From: Pachysolen tannophilus NRRL Y-2460
Lineage: Eukaryota > Ascomycota > Pichiomycetes > Alaninales > Pachysolenaceae
Assembly: GCA_001661245.1 (NCBI GenBank)
Contig: KV454017.1
Span: 585,909 to 649,908 of the forward strand
Direction of reading: 5' to 3'
Length of the DNA stretch: 64,000 bases
Translations under genes and position numbers: made by a program
In this document: positions 20,201 to 31,140 of the stretch, one piece after another
How positions within the stretch are numbered: position 1 is the first letter of the stretch
How the letters are laid out: each line of letters opens with the position of its first letter
The notes under the pieces: generated by a model
Databases searched by the model: none
Told to the model about the DNA's origin: nothing
Seen by the model: the letters and a program-made list of their open reading frames with translations, nothing else

Positions 20201-22577
20201 TGTAAATATTCGTCGTGTGATTCAAAACTCACAAAAGATTTTTCATATCGATCATTCTAAAGCAAGTGATTTGACATTACAGGATATTGTACGTGGAGTT
20301 CAAGAACTATGTGGCAAGTTATATGTTACTAAAGGTTCGGGAAAATTGTACGAAGAAAGTACGGCAAATGCCACTTTGTTATTCCAGTGTTTGATTCGTT
20401 CCCGTCTTGCTACACGTCGTATTGTTGAAGAATATAGATTGAGTAAAATTGCATTTGAATGGGTTTTGGGTCAAATTGAGGATCAATTCCAACGTTCAGT
20501 TGTTCATCCTGGTGAAATGGTAGGTGTTGTTGCTGCTCAATCTATTGGTGAGCCTGCTACTCAAATGACATTGAATACGTTCCATTTTGCCGGTGTTTCT
20601 TCAAAGAACGTCACTTTAGGTGTTCCTCGTCTTAAGGAAATTTTGAACGTTGCCAAGAACATTAAAACACCTGCTTTAACTGTTTATCTAGAACCTGAAG
20701 TTGCGGCAGATATAGAGAAAGCAAAAGTTGTTCAATCTGCCATCGAACATGCTACCTTGAAAAATGTTACTGCCGCTACTGAGATTTATTACGATCCAGA
20801 TCCTAGAACAACTGTTATAGAGGAGGATTTGGACACAGTCGAGGCATATTTTGCTATTCCAGACGAAAAAGTTGAAGAAACTATTGATAAGCAATCACCT
20901 TGGTTACTTCGTTTTGAACTTGATCGTACCAAGATGTTGGATAAACAATTGACAATGAGTCAAGTTGTTGATAAAATCAAGGAAAATTTCCTTGATGATA
21001 TTTTTGTCATTTGGTCTGAAGATAATGCTGATAAGTTAATTATTCGTTGTCGTGTTGTCCGTGATCCAAAATCTATGGATCCAGATGATGAAGATAAGGA
21101 AGATCAAATGTTGAAGATGGTTGAAGCTCAAATGTTAGAATCGATTTCTCTTCGTGGTATTCCAGGTATAATCAGAGTCTTTATGATGAAGCATAAGAGA
21201 AGAGATCCGGATGCAACAGGTGCCTATAAAGATGGTGAAGAGTGGGTTCTTGAAACTGATGGTATTAATCTTGCGGAAGTCATGTCTGTTTCAGGTGTTG
21301 ACTCTACGAGAACTTATTCTAACTCATTCGTTGAAGTCTTGTCTGTCCTTGGTATTGAAGCAGCAAGAAACGCTGTCTACAAAGAAATTCTTAACGTTAT
21401 TTCTTTCGATGGTTCTTATGTCAACTATAGACATATGTCTTTATTGGTTGATGCTATGACTTCCAGAGGGCATTTGATGGCTATTACTCGTCATGGTATT
21501 AATAGGGCAGATACTGGGGCTTTGATGAGGGCTTCATTTGAGGAAACAGTCGAAATTCTTCTTGAAGCTGGTGCTACAGCCGAGTTGGATGATTGTCATG
21601 GTGTTTCTGAAAATGTTATGTTAGGTCAAATAGCACCTTTGGGTACTGGTTCTTTTGACGTTATGATTGATGAGGATATGCTAAGTGCATTACCCGGTAG
21701 TTATGGTCTGCTGCCGGTTTCATTCTCCAAACTTTCTAAAGCTGGAGATGGTGCTGCCACACCTTATGAGTCGGGTATTTCCTTTGACAATGAGCAAGTT
21801 TATGATGACAGTTCTGCGGCATTCTCTCCTATTGTCCAGTCGGGTGCTGAGGTTGATGAGAACACGGGTCACTTAACAGCATATGGTGGATTCCAGAGTT
21901 CTTACACTCCTGCGTCTCCGGGAATTGCTCCTACTTCGCCATTTTCAGGTGCTGGTTTTGGTGCAACATCTCCTGGATACTCAGTCACATCTCCTGGATA
22001 TAATGTCACCTCCCCAAGTTATTCGCCAGCTTCTCCAAGTTATTCACCAACTTCACCATCCTATTCACCAACTTCACCAAGTTATTCACCAACATCTCCA
22101 AGTTATTCTCCAACATCTCCAAGTTATTCTCCGACTTCACCAAGTTATTCGCCAACTTCACCAAGTTATTCTCCGACTTCACCAAGTTATTCTCCAACTT
22201 CACCATCCTATTCACCAACTTCACCAAGTTATTCTCCAACATCGCCATCCTATTCGCCAACTTCACCATCTTACAGTCCAACTTCTCCTCAATATAGTCC
22301 AACTTCTCCACAATACAGTCCAACATCTCCTCAATATAGTCCGACTTCACCACAGTACTCACCTACTTCACCACAGTACAGCCCAACTTCACCGCAGTAC
22401 AGTCCAACTTCACCGCAGTACTCACCTACTTCACCACAATACAGTCCGACCTCGCCTCAATATTCACCTACATCACCACAATATAGTCCAACCTCACCAC
22501 AATATTCACCTACGTCACCACAATACAGTCCGAAGTCTCCATCTTACAGTAAGAAAGATGAGAAGGAGGATCATTAA
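17224..22577 (+). CDS. RPO21: RNA polymerase II largest subunit Rpb1
   Basis: Rpb1 forms the catalytic cleft of RNA polymerase II. Two exons: 17224-17283 ([20 protein letters not shown]) and 17376-22577; the intron 17284-17375 has GTAAGT and a CAG end and joins into [23 protein letters not shown]. The protein has 1753 residues. Visible landmarks: the zinc-binding clamp cysteines ([17 protein letters not shown] and CMHCGKLL), the catalytic [10 protein letters not shown] loop with three Mg-binding Asp, the trigger-loop/bridge region ([16 protein letters not shown]), and the C-terminal heptad domain from 22020. A CTG codon at 18495 lies where relatives carry a polar residue (LT[13 protein letters not shown]), in favour of CTG as Ser. 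Confidence 0.98.
22020..22544 (+). repeat. Rpb1 C-terminal heptad repeats (25 units)
   Basis: Twenty-five uninterrupted heptads: one YSPASPS, eleven YSPTSPS, then twelve consecutive YSPTSPQ and a final YSPKSPS. Less regular units ([14 protein letters not shown]) precede them. Codon choice differs between units, so this is protein-level conservation rather than a recent tandem expansion. The Q7 block makes up the distal half. Confidence 0.95.
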
Positions 22578-22893
22578 AAATATAAATGGGCTTAGTTGTT
22601 TCCTATATAAGCTAGTCCTGGTGTATTTTTATGAAGCTTTTAATTTGAAGAATAATTCCTCATTAGCTCGTGGTCCTATGTTTCCTTGGTTGAAGAGTTT
22701 AATAAAAAGAGATTTTATTTTGTTTATTAGTATGCGCAAGTTAACTTTTCTATAGAGTAACTTGATTTTTTTTATTTATGTACGTTTTTGTTTAATTTTG
22801 TTTTTCTTCTAATAAAAAAGTAAAGTGATATAAAAACTGTTCATGTAATTATGAACAAACTAATGTATATACAATGTATACGCCTTTAATTAT
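22578..22893. other. Convergent 3' region RPO21/BPL1
   Basis: 316 bp of mixed 3' UTR sequence with TTTTTATTTATGTA- and AATAAAAAAG-like 3'-end signals. No gene seen. Confidence 0.4.
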
Positions 22894-24933
22894 TTAGGAT
22901 TTTTTCCTAGAAATTAACCCTTTAAACATGTCAAAAGAATTTCCGTCAGGTTGCAATTCGAATTTCGAACCAGTTAAACAGTTTTGCCAATCTATTTCTT
23001 CCGCAACTAGCATACCCCAATCATTGGTGATACCAGTAATTTTTGCTCTCACTTTTCTTCCAAGAGAATTATTTTGGTGGACATGACTATTACTATCTAT
23101 GGTAACAACCTGTCCACTGTGTAACCACCTTTTATAATACAAATCTAAGAATTCTTGATCAAATCCTGTGCTTCTAAATTTCGTAAACATCTTATCGAAG
23201 ATATACATATAATTTGCCAAAAGCTTTTCCGTTGAAAATAGTTCCAATGGTTTTAAATCTTGCTGTGATCTAATTTGATTTATTTTCTCTAATAACAAGT
23301 TGAGAGAAGTTGTTGGAGCTGAATTGGAGACATTTATACCTGTTCCGGAGACTAAATAATACTGTCCATCTAAAATGTTAGTATTTATAAGTATTCCGCA
23401 TACTTTAACGTAAGCTGGATCAGCTTCATTCAATGTTTCCTCCTTTCCGAAAAATTCTGGTTTTAGCAAGTATATATCGTTTGGCCATTTGATTCTTACA
23501 GGAATAAAAGAGTAATCTTGACCCGACTCAGAAACAACATTTCCGTAATTTAAAACGGCTTCTACCATTGCTAAGCTTACCAAGTATTGTATGAACACAA
23601 TAGGGGATGTGGATGCTGCTTGTAGAGGTAGCTTCAAAACTTGAGAAAATGCCAATACACCAGGTGGGTTCACCCAAATGTTTCCGCCTCTACCCCTACC
23701 AGATACCTGTGTTGTTCCAACCATAGTATATCCATGGGGCAAACATTTGAGAATGTTGATATTTTTATCTATCATGGTAGATGTAGATGTAACCACTTCT
23801 CCATAAACCAACGTAGTACCAAGATCACCAACATCTCCCCCCGACAAATGACTAAGCACGCTATAATACAATTGTAAGTTAAAATAAGGAGTCAATTTTC
23901 TATCTGCCACTTCATATTCCGGAAATATTTCTAATTCTTTGATAGCTGTGTCAGGATCTTCAAATTCTTCTTGTTTGCTCAAATGGCTTAAATTGGTGTA
24001 TTCTTTCCCAGCTTCATGTATTCTAAAAGTATCATTATTTCCTCTAAGTAAGTTATTCTGCTCAAATCCGATCTTAGACTGCCAGTCTTGTATCAATTTT
24101 GGAATTACACCCAGTTTCATTGAAGTCAATAATAAAGGAGTCAATCTTGGTCTTGATGTAGCTTCATCATTCACTTTTAATCCTAATTTTGTTAACCATT
24201 TTTTGAAAAAACGAATCCTTGTATGATCAAATTTTCTTAATGTTTCAATTATAGAAGCATAGTTTTCATCTCTCATTAACTCTGGTGTAAATTCAGGATG
24301 TGTTCCTGATAGTAATACCAGACCTTTACCTACTTTACAAAGTATAACCGCAGCTCTATTAGAATCACACGCAACATCGACTGGGATCTTATAAGAGGCC
24401 AATATTTCTGTATTTTCATAATCTTCAGCATTAACAAACACTGCACCTCCATTATAGTAGTTGAAAATTCTTTCACTAGGTGATAATTGATCTCTTGGAG
24501 TTAATTCAACAGCTTTTGATCCAATTTCAGAATCATACACAAACCCTTTGTAAGCACATCCTCTAGCAATTCCTGGGAAAAACTTCAACTCCCTAGGACC
24601 ACTAACTTCCATCTGAGGATTTCCAACTTCAAATTCACATCTAGATGAACCATAATATCCTCCAGCACAAAATCCAATATATTTACCACCCAGTCTTACC
24701 CAATCTTTAATAATCTTATTACCTTCGCCATTAAACTCCCTACACATCGGTAAATCGGCACCACCAGGAAATACTAACAACGACGTCTTTGATTGCCATG
24801 GCTCATACTTCAACACTTTGGCATCAACAGAAGTAACTGCATAATATGGAGAAAGAAACCGTCTTAAAGTCTCAAGACAATGTTTGACTGAGTCAGCTGT
24901 CGATCCTGCACCTGAATATACTAAAACATTCAT
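22894..24933 (-). CDS. BPL1: Biotin protein ligase (holocarboxylase synthetase)
   Basis: Attaches biotin to pyruvate carboxylase, acetyl-CoA carboxylase and related enzymes by way of biotinyl-AMP. It has 679 residues against about 690 in S. cerevisiae. The N-terminal glutamine-amidotransferase-like domain is clear (MNVLVYSGAGS..., LLVFPGGADLPMC, GGKYIGFCAGGYYGSS). The catalytic domain occupies about residues 370-620. It holds TQVSGRGRGGNIW near residue 410, the biotinoyl-AMP-binding loop, followed by VRIKWPNDIYL and GTGINVSNS. A C-terminal cap domain (VRAKITGITNDWGMLVAEE) closes the protein. It is convergent with RPO21 and divergent from CRD1 with about 270 bp between them. Confidence 0.96.
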   Translation of the reverse strand: MNVLVYSGAGSTADSVKHCLETLRRFLSPYYAVTSVDAKVLKYEPWQSKTSLLVFPGGADLPMCREFNGEGNKIIKDWVRLGGKYIGFCAGGYYGSSRCEFEVGNPQMEVSGPRELKFFPGIARGCAYKGFVYDSEIGSKAVELTPRDQLSPSERIFNYYNGGAVFVNAEDYENTEILASYKIPVDVACDSNRAAVILCKVGKGLVLLSGTHPEFTPELMRDENYASIIETLRKFDHTRIRFFKKWLTKLGLKVNDEATSRPRLTPLLLTSMKLGVIPKLIQDWQSKIGFEQNNLLRGNNDTFRIHEAGKEYTNLSHLSKQEEFEDPDTAIKELEIFPEYEVADRKLTPYFNLQLYYSVLSHLSGGDVGDLGTTLVYGEVVTSTSTMIDKNINILKCLPHGYTMVGTTQVSGRGRGGNIWVNPPGVLAFSQVLKLPLQAASTSPIVFIQYLVSLAMVEAVLNYGNVVSESGQDYSFIPVRIKWPNDIYLLKPEFFGKEETLNEADPAYVKVCGILINTNILDGQYYLVSGTGINVSNSAPTTSLNLLLEKINQIRSQQDLKPLELFSTEKLLANYMYIFDKMFTKFRSTGFDQEFLDLYYKRWLHSGQVVTIDSNSHVHQNNSLGRKVRAKITGITNDWGMLVAEEIDWQNCLTGSKFELQPDGNSFDMFKGLISRKKS

Positions 24934-25203
24934 AGTTCAATTCCTAACTCCAAACACAAACTATAGCTTCCTCAATATATAAGTTATTGACTTAAATCTG
25001 GCTCACAACTAGAATACCTTTTGATGATGGTGTTTTATTAGTTTTACTAGAAATGGAAAAGGTTGAAATTTTCAGTCATTGCTACAAGTGAAAAATTAAA
25101 AAAAAGTAAAAGTAAAAGTAAAACCGAAGTTGAAACCAAAATTAAAACGAAAGAGACGGATAATACTAGAAGTCCAGATTGTGGATAATTTGGATTCAAG
25201 AAG

Positions 25204-26106
25204 ATGCTCATCAGTGTGGGTTTCAGGCCATCAATTAGACATTCAATATTGAGTTGTTCGGGTGTTAGACCTACATATCCGGCCATACTGTTAAAACCAT
25301 TATTAAATACTCCATTATTTCCATCAGCTAGTAGCTTTTTTTCAACTTACTATGGATTGTTAAACAAGAATGATAAGAAAATAGAATCAAAGATCAGTAC
25401 GAAGACGGTAATAGAAAAATCTATAGAGAAGTCTAAGGAGCTCCGTTCCAATATTAAGACACTTATTAAGGATACTACGGTACGTGAAAATATATATACT
25501 ATTCCAAATTTTTTAACCATGACAAGATTGATTGCGGCACCAATTGTTGGTTACTTGATAGTGCAACAACAAGTTCTTTGGGCATTGGGTTTATTTACTT
25601 ATTCTTGTATTACGGATTTTGTTGATGGTTATATAGCGAGAAGATTCAATTTGAAAACTGTGATTGGAACGATTATAGATCCTATGGCTGACAAATCGTT
25701 AATGATAATTTGCACTCTTTGCTTAACACAAGCAGGTCAATTGCCATTGTATTTGGCTGTATTGATATTAGGTAGAGATATATTATTAGGTTTAAGTGCT
25801 ATATATTATAGGTACATTTCTCTTCCACCACCAAAGACTTTTATGAGATTTTTTGATTTTTCAATTGCAAGTGCAGAAGTCCATCCAACCAATATTAGCA
25901 AGGTAAATACTGGTTTACAAATGTTATATATTGGGAGCTGTGTAGTAAAGCTGGTATTGGTGTCATATCTTGGAGATCATTATACATCTATCTTTTTAGA
26001 AGCCATGTCATGGTTTGAACTCGTTGTTGCCAGTACTACAATACTAAGTGGTCTCTCTTATGTATTCAGTAAAGATGCTGTCAAGATATTGACCAAGCGT
26101 CCATGA
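25204..26106 (+). CDS. CRD1: Cardiolipin synthase (mitochondrial)
   Basis: Makes cardiolipin from phosphatidylglycerol and CDP-diacylglycerol in the inner mitochondrial membrane. The CDP-alcohol phosphotransferase signature D-x2-D-G-x2-A-R-x8-G-x3-D-x3-D is complete in DFVDGYIARRFNLKTVIGTIIDPMADK (about residues 139-165). The N-terminal 60 residues are Ser/Arg-rich and could be a presequence. About five membrane helices follow, beginning at FLTMTRLIAAPIVGYLIV. At 300 residues it is slightly longer than the S. cerevisiae enzyme (283). I used the first ATG; Met26 (25279) is too far from a presequence-like start to prefer. Confidence 0.93.
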   Translation: MLISVGFRPSIRHSILSCSGVRPTYPAILLKPLLNTPLFPSASSFFSTYYGLLNKNDKKIESKISTKTVIEKSIEKSKELRSNIKTLIKDTTVRENIYTIPNFLTMTRLIAAPIVGYLIVQQQVLWALGLFTYSCITDFVDGYIARRFNLKTVIGTIIDPMADKSLMIICTLCLTQAGQLPLYLAVLILGRDILLGLSAIYYRYISLPPPKTFMRFFDFSIASAEVHPTNISKVNTGLQMLYIGSCVVKLVLVSYLGDHYTSIFLEAMSWFELVVASTTILSGLSYVFSKDAVKILTKRP

Positions 26107-26335
26107 TATCATACAATTAGAAAAATTTTTTATATCTTAAATATTGCATGTATATAAGTTAAGATAGTGAATTATTAGAATTCTAAGGAGTTGAATGAAT
26201 AATATATTTTTAAATCTTTATTTAAAAACTATTAAGATTAAATCAAGGAATAAACGACGAAAAGTAAAAAATAAAAAACATAGGTATTAACAACTAACTA
26301 ACTTAACAAGAAAATGGTCAAATATATGTACTTCT

Positions 26336-27937
26336 TCATCTACTAAACGCTATATCATCAATTCTTAAAATAGACTTGACACACTCACTAGCCAACGTAA
26401 TAGCACTGGTACTAACCAATACCGGTTGTAAAACATGTTCTTCAAGTGTATTAATTGTACCACCTCTACGGACACTTATACCGGCATTCTTTTCACCCAG
26501 GACATGTTTATTTCTTAATTCTGTAACAATATCAATAGGGTTTAATCCTGCATTTTCTGCTAAAGTTGTTGGAATAATTTCTAATGCTTCTGCAAATTCT
26601 TTAAAACAAAATTGTTGAACTCCAGATAATTTGGATGATTCTTTCATTAATGTTTGTGAAACTTCAATTTCTGGAGCACCACCACCAGCAATAAGGGCTT
26701 TTTCTTTGACCAAACATCTAATGACACATAAAGCATCATGTAATGATCTTTCAGTTTCATCCAAGATTAATTCATTTGCTCCTCTACATACAACAGAGAC
26801 AGTTGGAGATACCACGTTTTTAACACCAGTGATTTGAACAATTTTAGAACCAGCAGATTCGATTTCCTCAACAACATCAGCTGATCCAAGTCTTTGATCA
26901 GTAAAAGAATCAATGTCAGCAATAGGTTTACAACCTAAAGATTTTGATATAAATTCAATTTCATCTCTTTCAATATCTTTAACAACTAAAATATTCAATT
27001 TACTAAGGAAATGTAATGCTAAATCATTAACAGCATCTCTTAATATAGATTTTTGAATTAATAATACATTACATTTTGCCTTTTTAATTTTTTTGCAAAT
27101 ATTTAACAAATAAGCTCTTTCTTCTTTTAAAATCTTATCCATTTGTCTATAATCATTTACAACCACATTATTTTCCATATCTGGTTTTGGTGGTGATAAT
27201 TGAAATTGTATCAATCCAATTTTGGCCTTTTCCATTCTAGTTGGACCACCTGCAGATTTAATAACAGTTTGAGTTAATACAACACCATCAACCAATTCAG
27301 TATCATCAATAGTTCCTCCAACTTTTTTAATCAATCTGATATCATTTATATCAACATTTGTAGCCTCTGGATTTGTTACTCTTAAAACAGATTCTACAGC
27401 AATTGGAGCCAATAAATTAGAAAATTGAGAAACAATTTTAGAACTTAAAGAAGTAGTAGCAGCTCTAATTAATTGTTCTTTATCATCCAATGAAATTTTG
27501 TGTGACATATCAAGTAAAATTTCAACAGATCTTCTTGCTGCAGTCTGGAAACTTTCAGATATAATCGTTGGATGAATACCTTTATTCAACAACTTCTCAG
27601 CAGCACCTAATAAAGCACCAGTAATTACAACAACAGAAGTAGTACCATCTCCCGCTTCTGTATCTTGAGCAGCAGAAACATCAACCAACATCTTCGCTGC
27701 AGGATGTAAAACAGCCATATGCTTCAAAATAGTATGACCATCATTAGAAATAATATATTCTCCATTACCAGTCTTAATCATCTTATCCATACCTTTTGGT
27801 CCCAATGAAGTTCTAATCGCATCACTAACAGCTCTTGCTGCTAAAATATTTGATTTACGAACCTCTTGAGGCTTTTCCTTATTTTTAAAAGTAGCATTAG
27901 AAGGTCCAACTGTAGAACTCACCGGAGCAGCTGCCAT
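26336..27937 (-). CDS. CCT4: Chaperonin CCT/TRiC subunit delta
   Basis: Subunit of the cytosolic double-ring chaperonin that folds actin and tubulin. 533 residues; the delta identity is suggested by the N-terminal [35 protein letters not shown]. Group II ATP-binding motifs are intact: [10 protein letters not shown], the GDGTTSVVV motif near residue 95, and GGGAPEIEV in the second half. The apical domain lies in the middle (about 215-370). It is convergent with CRD1 (229 bp apart) and divergent from CDC123 across 314 bp. Confidence 0.96.
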   Translation of the reverse strand: MAAAPVSSTVGPSNATFKNKEKPQEVRKSNILAARAVSDAIRTSLGPKGMDKMIKTGNGEYIISNDGHTILKHMAVLHPAAKMLVDVSAAQDTEAGDGTTSVVVITGALLGAAEKLLNKGIHPTIISESFQTAARRSVEILLDMSHKISLDDKEQLIRAATTSLSSKIVSQFSNLLAPIAVESVLRVTNPEATNVDINDIRLIKKVGGTIDDTELVDGVVLTQTVIKSAGGPTRMEKAKIGLIQFQLSPPKPDMENNVVVNDYRQMDKILKEERAYLLNICKKIKKAKCNVLLIQKSILRDAVNDLALHFLSKLNILVVKDIERDEIEFISKSLGCKPIADIDSFTDQRLGSADVVEEIESAGSKIVQITGVKNVVSPTVSVVCRGANELILDETERSLHDALCVIRCLVKEKALIAGGGAPEIEVSQTLMKESSKLSGVQQFCFKEFAEALEIIPTTLAENAGLNPIDIVTELRNKHVLGEKNAGISVRRGGTINTLEEHVLQPVLVSTSAITLASECVKSILRIDDIAFSR

Positions 27938-28251
27938 TTTTTTTTCTTTTCTTTCGATCTATCTATCTTTATATCTTTCTTTTGCCGATTCGATTCTCTT
28001 CAAAATTATAATCACTTCAAATATAAATCAATTTAACAATTATTCCAATTATTACTATAATTTATATGGGCCTTTCCATTTTTTAACTCTTCTTCGTTCT
28101 TTGAAAACGCGTTGAAAGAAAAAATTGTTTTGTGTGAAACATGAACGACCTTTTTTCCTGCCCCAATAGAGCTGGTGAAGATGACCAACGACGACGATGA
28201 TGATAATAATATAACTATATTCAAAGTTGAAGGTTTTGAAAGGATTAGATA
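27938..28251. promoter_or_regulatory. CCT4-CDC123 divergent promoter with an MCB-like ACGCGT
   Basis: 314 bp shared by two divergently transcribed genes. ACGCGT at 28107-28112, within AAACGCGTT, matches the MluI cell-cycle box bound by MBF in yeasts. It is about 140 bp upstream of CDC123. The rest is AT-rich with a GACGACGATGATGATAATAA tract near the CDC123 start. Confidence 0.4.
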
Positions 28252-29394
28252 ATGCCGTCAAGTACTATGGAGCACTCTGTGTTTAATGATTTGGAGTCTC
28301 CGACGTGTGAGGAGATAATCAACTGTTCGTTTTCGAAGTGGTATGCTTTGTATAAGGATTTTACATTGACCAAGGTTAAGATTATTAAGCCTTTACCGCA
28401 GAGTTTTATCGATTATTTGACAAGTGATGGGATCAAGCTACCTGGGGACGATTCTGGTGGTCATATTTGGCCCAATAGTGATAATGAATATAGTGATTGG
28501 GAAGGAGAAGAACAGGCAGAAGAAGAAGAGGAGGTGAATATTTTGAAGAAAAATCTGAATTTAAATCCTATAGAATCATTTCAAAAATTACATGATGAAT
28601 TAAAACAATATGTTAAAAGTTTTAATTATAAGTTTACTCCAAAACTTAACTGGTCTGCTCCAAAGGATGCTACTTGGATATTGATGAATAATACTTTAAA
28701 ATGTACAAGTGTTAACGATCTTTATTTGGTTTTAAATGCTTCAAATTATATTATGCATGATATTACCAATGCTTTTGACGAAGTTGATGGAGAAGAAAAA
28801 GAAAAAGAAATAATTAAAGAAAAATTAGGGTTTGAATATGAATTAATCTTGAGAGAATGGTTTGATGATTTTAACCCAGCACTAGAATTTAGATGTTTTG
28901 TTAAAAATAGGTCATTGATTGCAATTTCACAAAGAGATTTAAATTATTATGATTATTTAATAACTTTATATGATAAAATTTATGATTCTATTGTTGATTT
29001 TTTTGAAAAAAATATTCAAACAAGTTTCCCTAATGATAACTTTGTATTTGATATTTATTTTCAAAGATCTTTAAATAAAGTGTTTTTAATAGATATAAAT
29101 CCATTTGTTAGATCCACAGACCCATTATTATTCACATGGCATGAAATAACTTTATTAAATCCAACTGAAAAAGATTTTAAATTGGATTTTAGAATTGTTG
29201 ATAAAGTTAATGCAGGAAGATTTGCTTCAAAAGAACATAGTGAGAACCAAGTACCTAAAGATGTTGTAGATGCAAGTTTAGGTTCAAGTACAATGTCAGA
29301 ATTAGCCAGTTCATGGCAAAAATTAATGCAAAACGAAAAATATGACAATACTTCAAGCGATGATGACAATGACAATGATAATGACGATAAATAA
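28252..29394 (+). CDS. CDC123: Cdc123, eIF2 assembly chaperone (ATP-grasp)
   Basis: Cdc123 joins the eIF2 gamma and alpha subunits and so controls translation initiation and cell-cycle entry. 380 residues against 360 in S. cerevisiae, with strong matches along the length: PKLNWSAPKDATWI, LYLVLNASNYIMHD, LILREWFDDFNPALEFRCFVKN, SQRDLNYYDYL, VFLIDINPF and GRFASKEHSENQVP. The acidic DNEYSDWEGEE segment and the acidic C-terminal tail (DDDNDNDNDDK) are typical. I chose the first ATG; Met6 at 28267 is an equally possible start. Confidence 0.96.
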   Translation: MPSSTMEHSVFNDLESPTCEEIINCSFSKWYALYKDFTLTKVKIIKPLPQSFIDYLTSDGIKLPGDDSGGHIWPNSDNEYSDWEGEEQAEEEEEVNILKKNLNLNPIESFQKLHDELKQYVKSFNYKFTPKLNWSAPKDATWILMNNTLKCTSVNDLYLVLNASNYIMHDITNAFDEVDGEEKEKEIIKEKLGFEYELILREWFDDFNPALEFRCFVKNRSLIAISQRDLNYYDYLITLYDKIYDSIVDFFEKNIQTSFPNDNFVFDIYFQRSLNKVFLIDINPFVRSTDPLLFTWHEITLLNPTEKDFKLDFRIVDKVNAGRFASKEHSENQVPKDVVDASLGSSTMSELASSWQKLMQNEKYDNTSSDDDNDNDNDDK

Positions 29395-29398
29395 TGCC

Positions 29399-29433
<35 letters not shown>

Positions 29434-29584
29434 ATTTTCAAAAATTGCAAAAATGAAAAACAAACAGTAAAATTAAAAATGTTCTCAAAAAAAAAAGAAA
29501 CTTATCAAAAAGAAAGAGTAAAAACATGAAAAAACGTTAAAATGAAATTCAAAAAAATATGATATTTTTGCAAATTTATATCAT

Positions 29585-31140
29585 TTACAAATTTGTGAAG
29601 GATATGTCATTGGAAAGTCCATGGAGAGGAAAAGGTTGTTCTTGACCAATTAATGGTCCAAAACAGTAATATAATTTTGGTCTATAACTTGGATCCTGAA
29701 TCATAACATTTGAATTTTTAAATTTTTCAATCAACCCTTTTTTACCTTGAATATTGGCATAAGAAGCATCGCATATCTTTTCGCTTTTGAATTTATTCCA
29801 TTTTTTACCAACTCTTGCTTTTACAAAAGTTATAATAGCTTCCACAGAAATGAAATTTATAAAGCAATATCCAACACTAAATTTATATAAATAATACTGT
29901 TAGTTTAAGTAATATTATTATTGAAAATTTTTATCATATTCATGGTGATACTAACTTGCAATGATTGGCGAAATCCATTCTTAAATCTAAAATTCTAATC
30001 AGTACATGTTCTCTTTATTTCAGTTATTATTATTTTTACCTATTACTTACACAAAAAATCATAGGTACCATAATTGGTAAGGTCAATGTATTCTTTCAAC
30101 ATTTGTTGATCAACTTTGTTCGGAATATTTCTGATCATCAAAGTAGTTCTTGTTTCAAGACCTCTTGCAATTCGACTAATATCAACTACATTGTAATATG
30201 GGACATTTGAAATTGTGGTTAAAGGTTCTTTAGCAGTTTCCAGTACCAAATTGCTGATTCCAATATTTTCATTATTAATTACATTATAAGGTCTTGTTGG
30301 TATATGTGACAGATATAATTCTTTATTATAATCTTTTTTCAATATGCCTTTCCATGTAGATAATTTTTTCAATTCTGGGTTTTCATAAGTGAAATTTTTT
30401 GATGATAATGATAGATTTGGCATTTTTAAAGATAATATATCTTCTAATTTTGCGGAAATATATATCGTATAATTATTTTCTAATTTTATAAATCCATCAA
30501 TAGAATTTTTCATACATTTTTGAAGTGATCTTAAATCATAAAATTGAAGCATAAAAATTTCATTGGAATCTGTAATATTTTCAAGAAATTCGATGTCTCC
30601 ATATAAAATAGACAAATGATTTATTAATTCCAGCTTATTGAGATTAAAACTCTTCAAATAAATATTTTCAAACTTGAAAATTTCATGTTTAGAAACATTT
30701 GCTTCTTCAAGACTTAAAAATCGTACACTCCCATGTAAATCTTCAAAACATTTTCTTGAACTCCTGCTATCAAACCAGCCCACAATCGCACCAAACCTAA
30801 CAACATCGCTATTAGTATATTCTTGAATACCAAACTCCATCATTGCAACTTCTCCAAATTTTGAACAAAATTCTACATGAAACCAATTTGGGTCAGTCGA
30901 AGGTGGGATCTTATTAAATACAAGCACTCTCGATAAAAAAAACTCGCTGCCGTTTTTCGGAACTTTATCAAAACCAATTGGTGATTCCAATTGTGCCAGT
31001 GACTTCAAAGCTACATTACAAGCGGGCTGCTGCTCTACAATCAAACCTGAATCGAAATCGTTTCCTACAAATTGTAACTCATTCGCTGGCGGCTGAAGAA
31101 ATGCGGTACTAAATATACTGTCCATATACTTTCCTCTCAT
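29585..31140 (-). CDS. Mei2-like RNA-binding protein, three exons
   Basis: Spliced model: exon 1 31140-30051, intron 30050-29987 (GTAAGT...TTTTAG), exon 2 29986-29956 (31 bases), intron 29955-29877 (GTTAGT, branch CTAAC, TTTAG), exon 3 29876-29585. The phases join to give 470 residues. The C-terminal domain then reads RTTLMIRNIPNKVDQQMLKEYID, GTYDFLYLRMDFANHCNVGYCFINF, KWNKFKSEK and DPSYRPKLYYCFGP. These are the defining motifs of the third RRM of Mei2 (RRM_2 family). Two weaker RRM-like segments precede it (about residues 70-150 and 155-235). S. pombe Mei2 is the master switch for meiotic entry; S. cerevisiae lacks a clear orthologue. It shares a promoter with MSH5, which fits a meiotic role. 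Confidence 0.85.

Noticed and set aside
22020-22544. CRISPR-like or satellite array
   Set aside because: The 21-base periodicity is the Rpb1 heptad repeat, in frame, with varied codons.
21883-22755. Long alternative frames across the RPO21 heptad region, both strands
   Set aside because: They are shadows of the repetitive coding sequence with repetitive His/Leu or Leu/Asn products.
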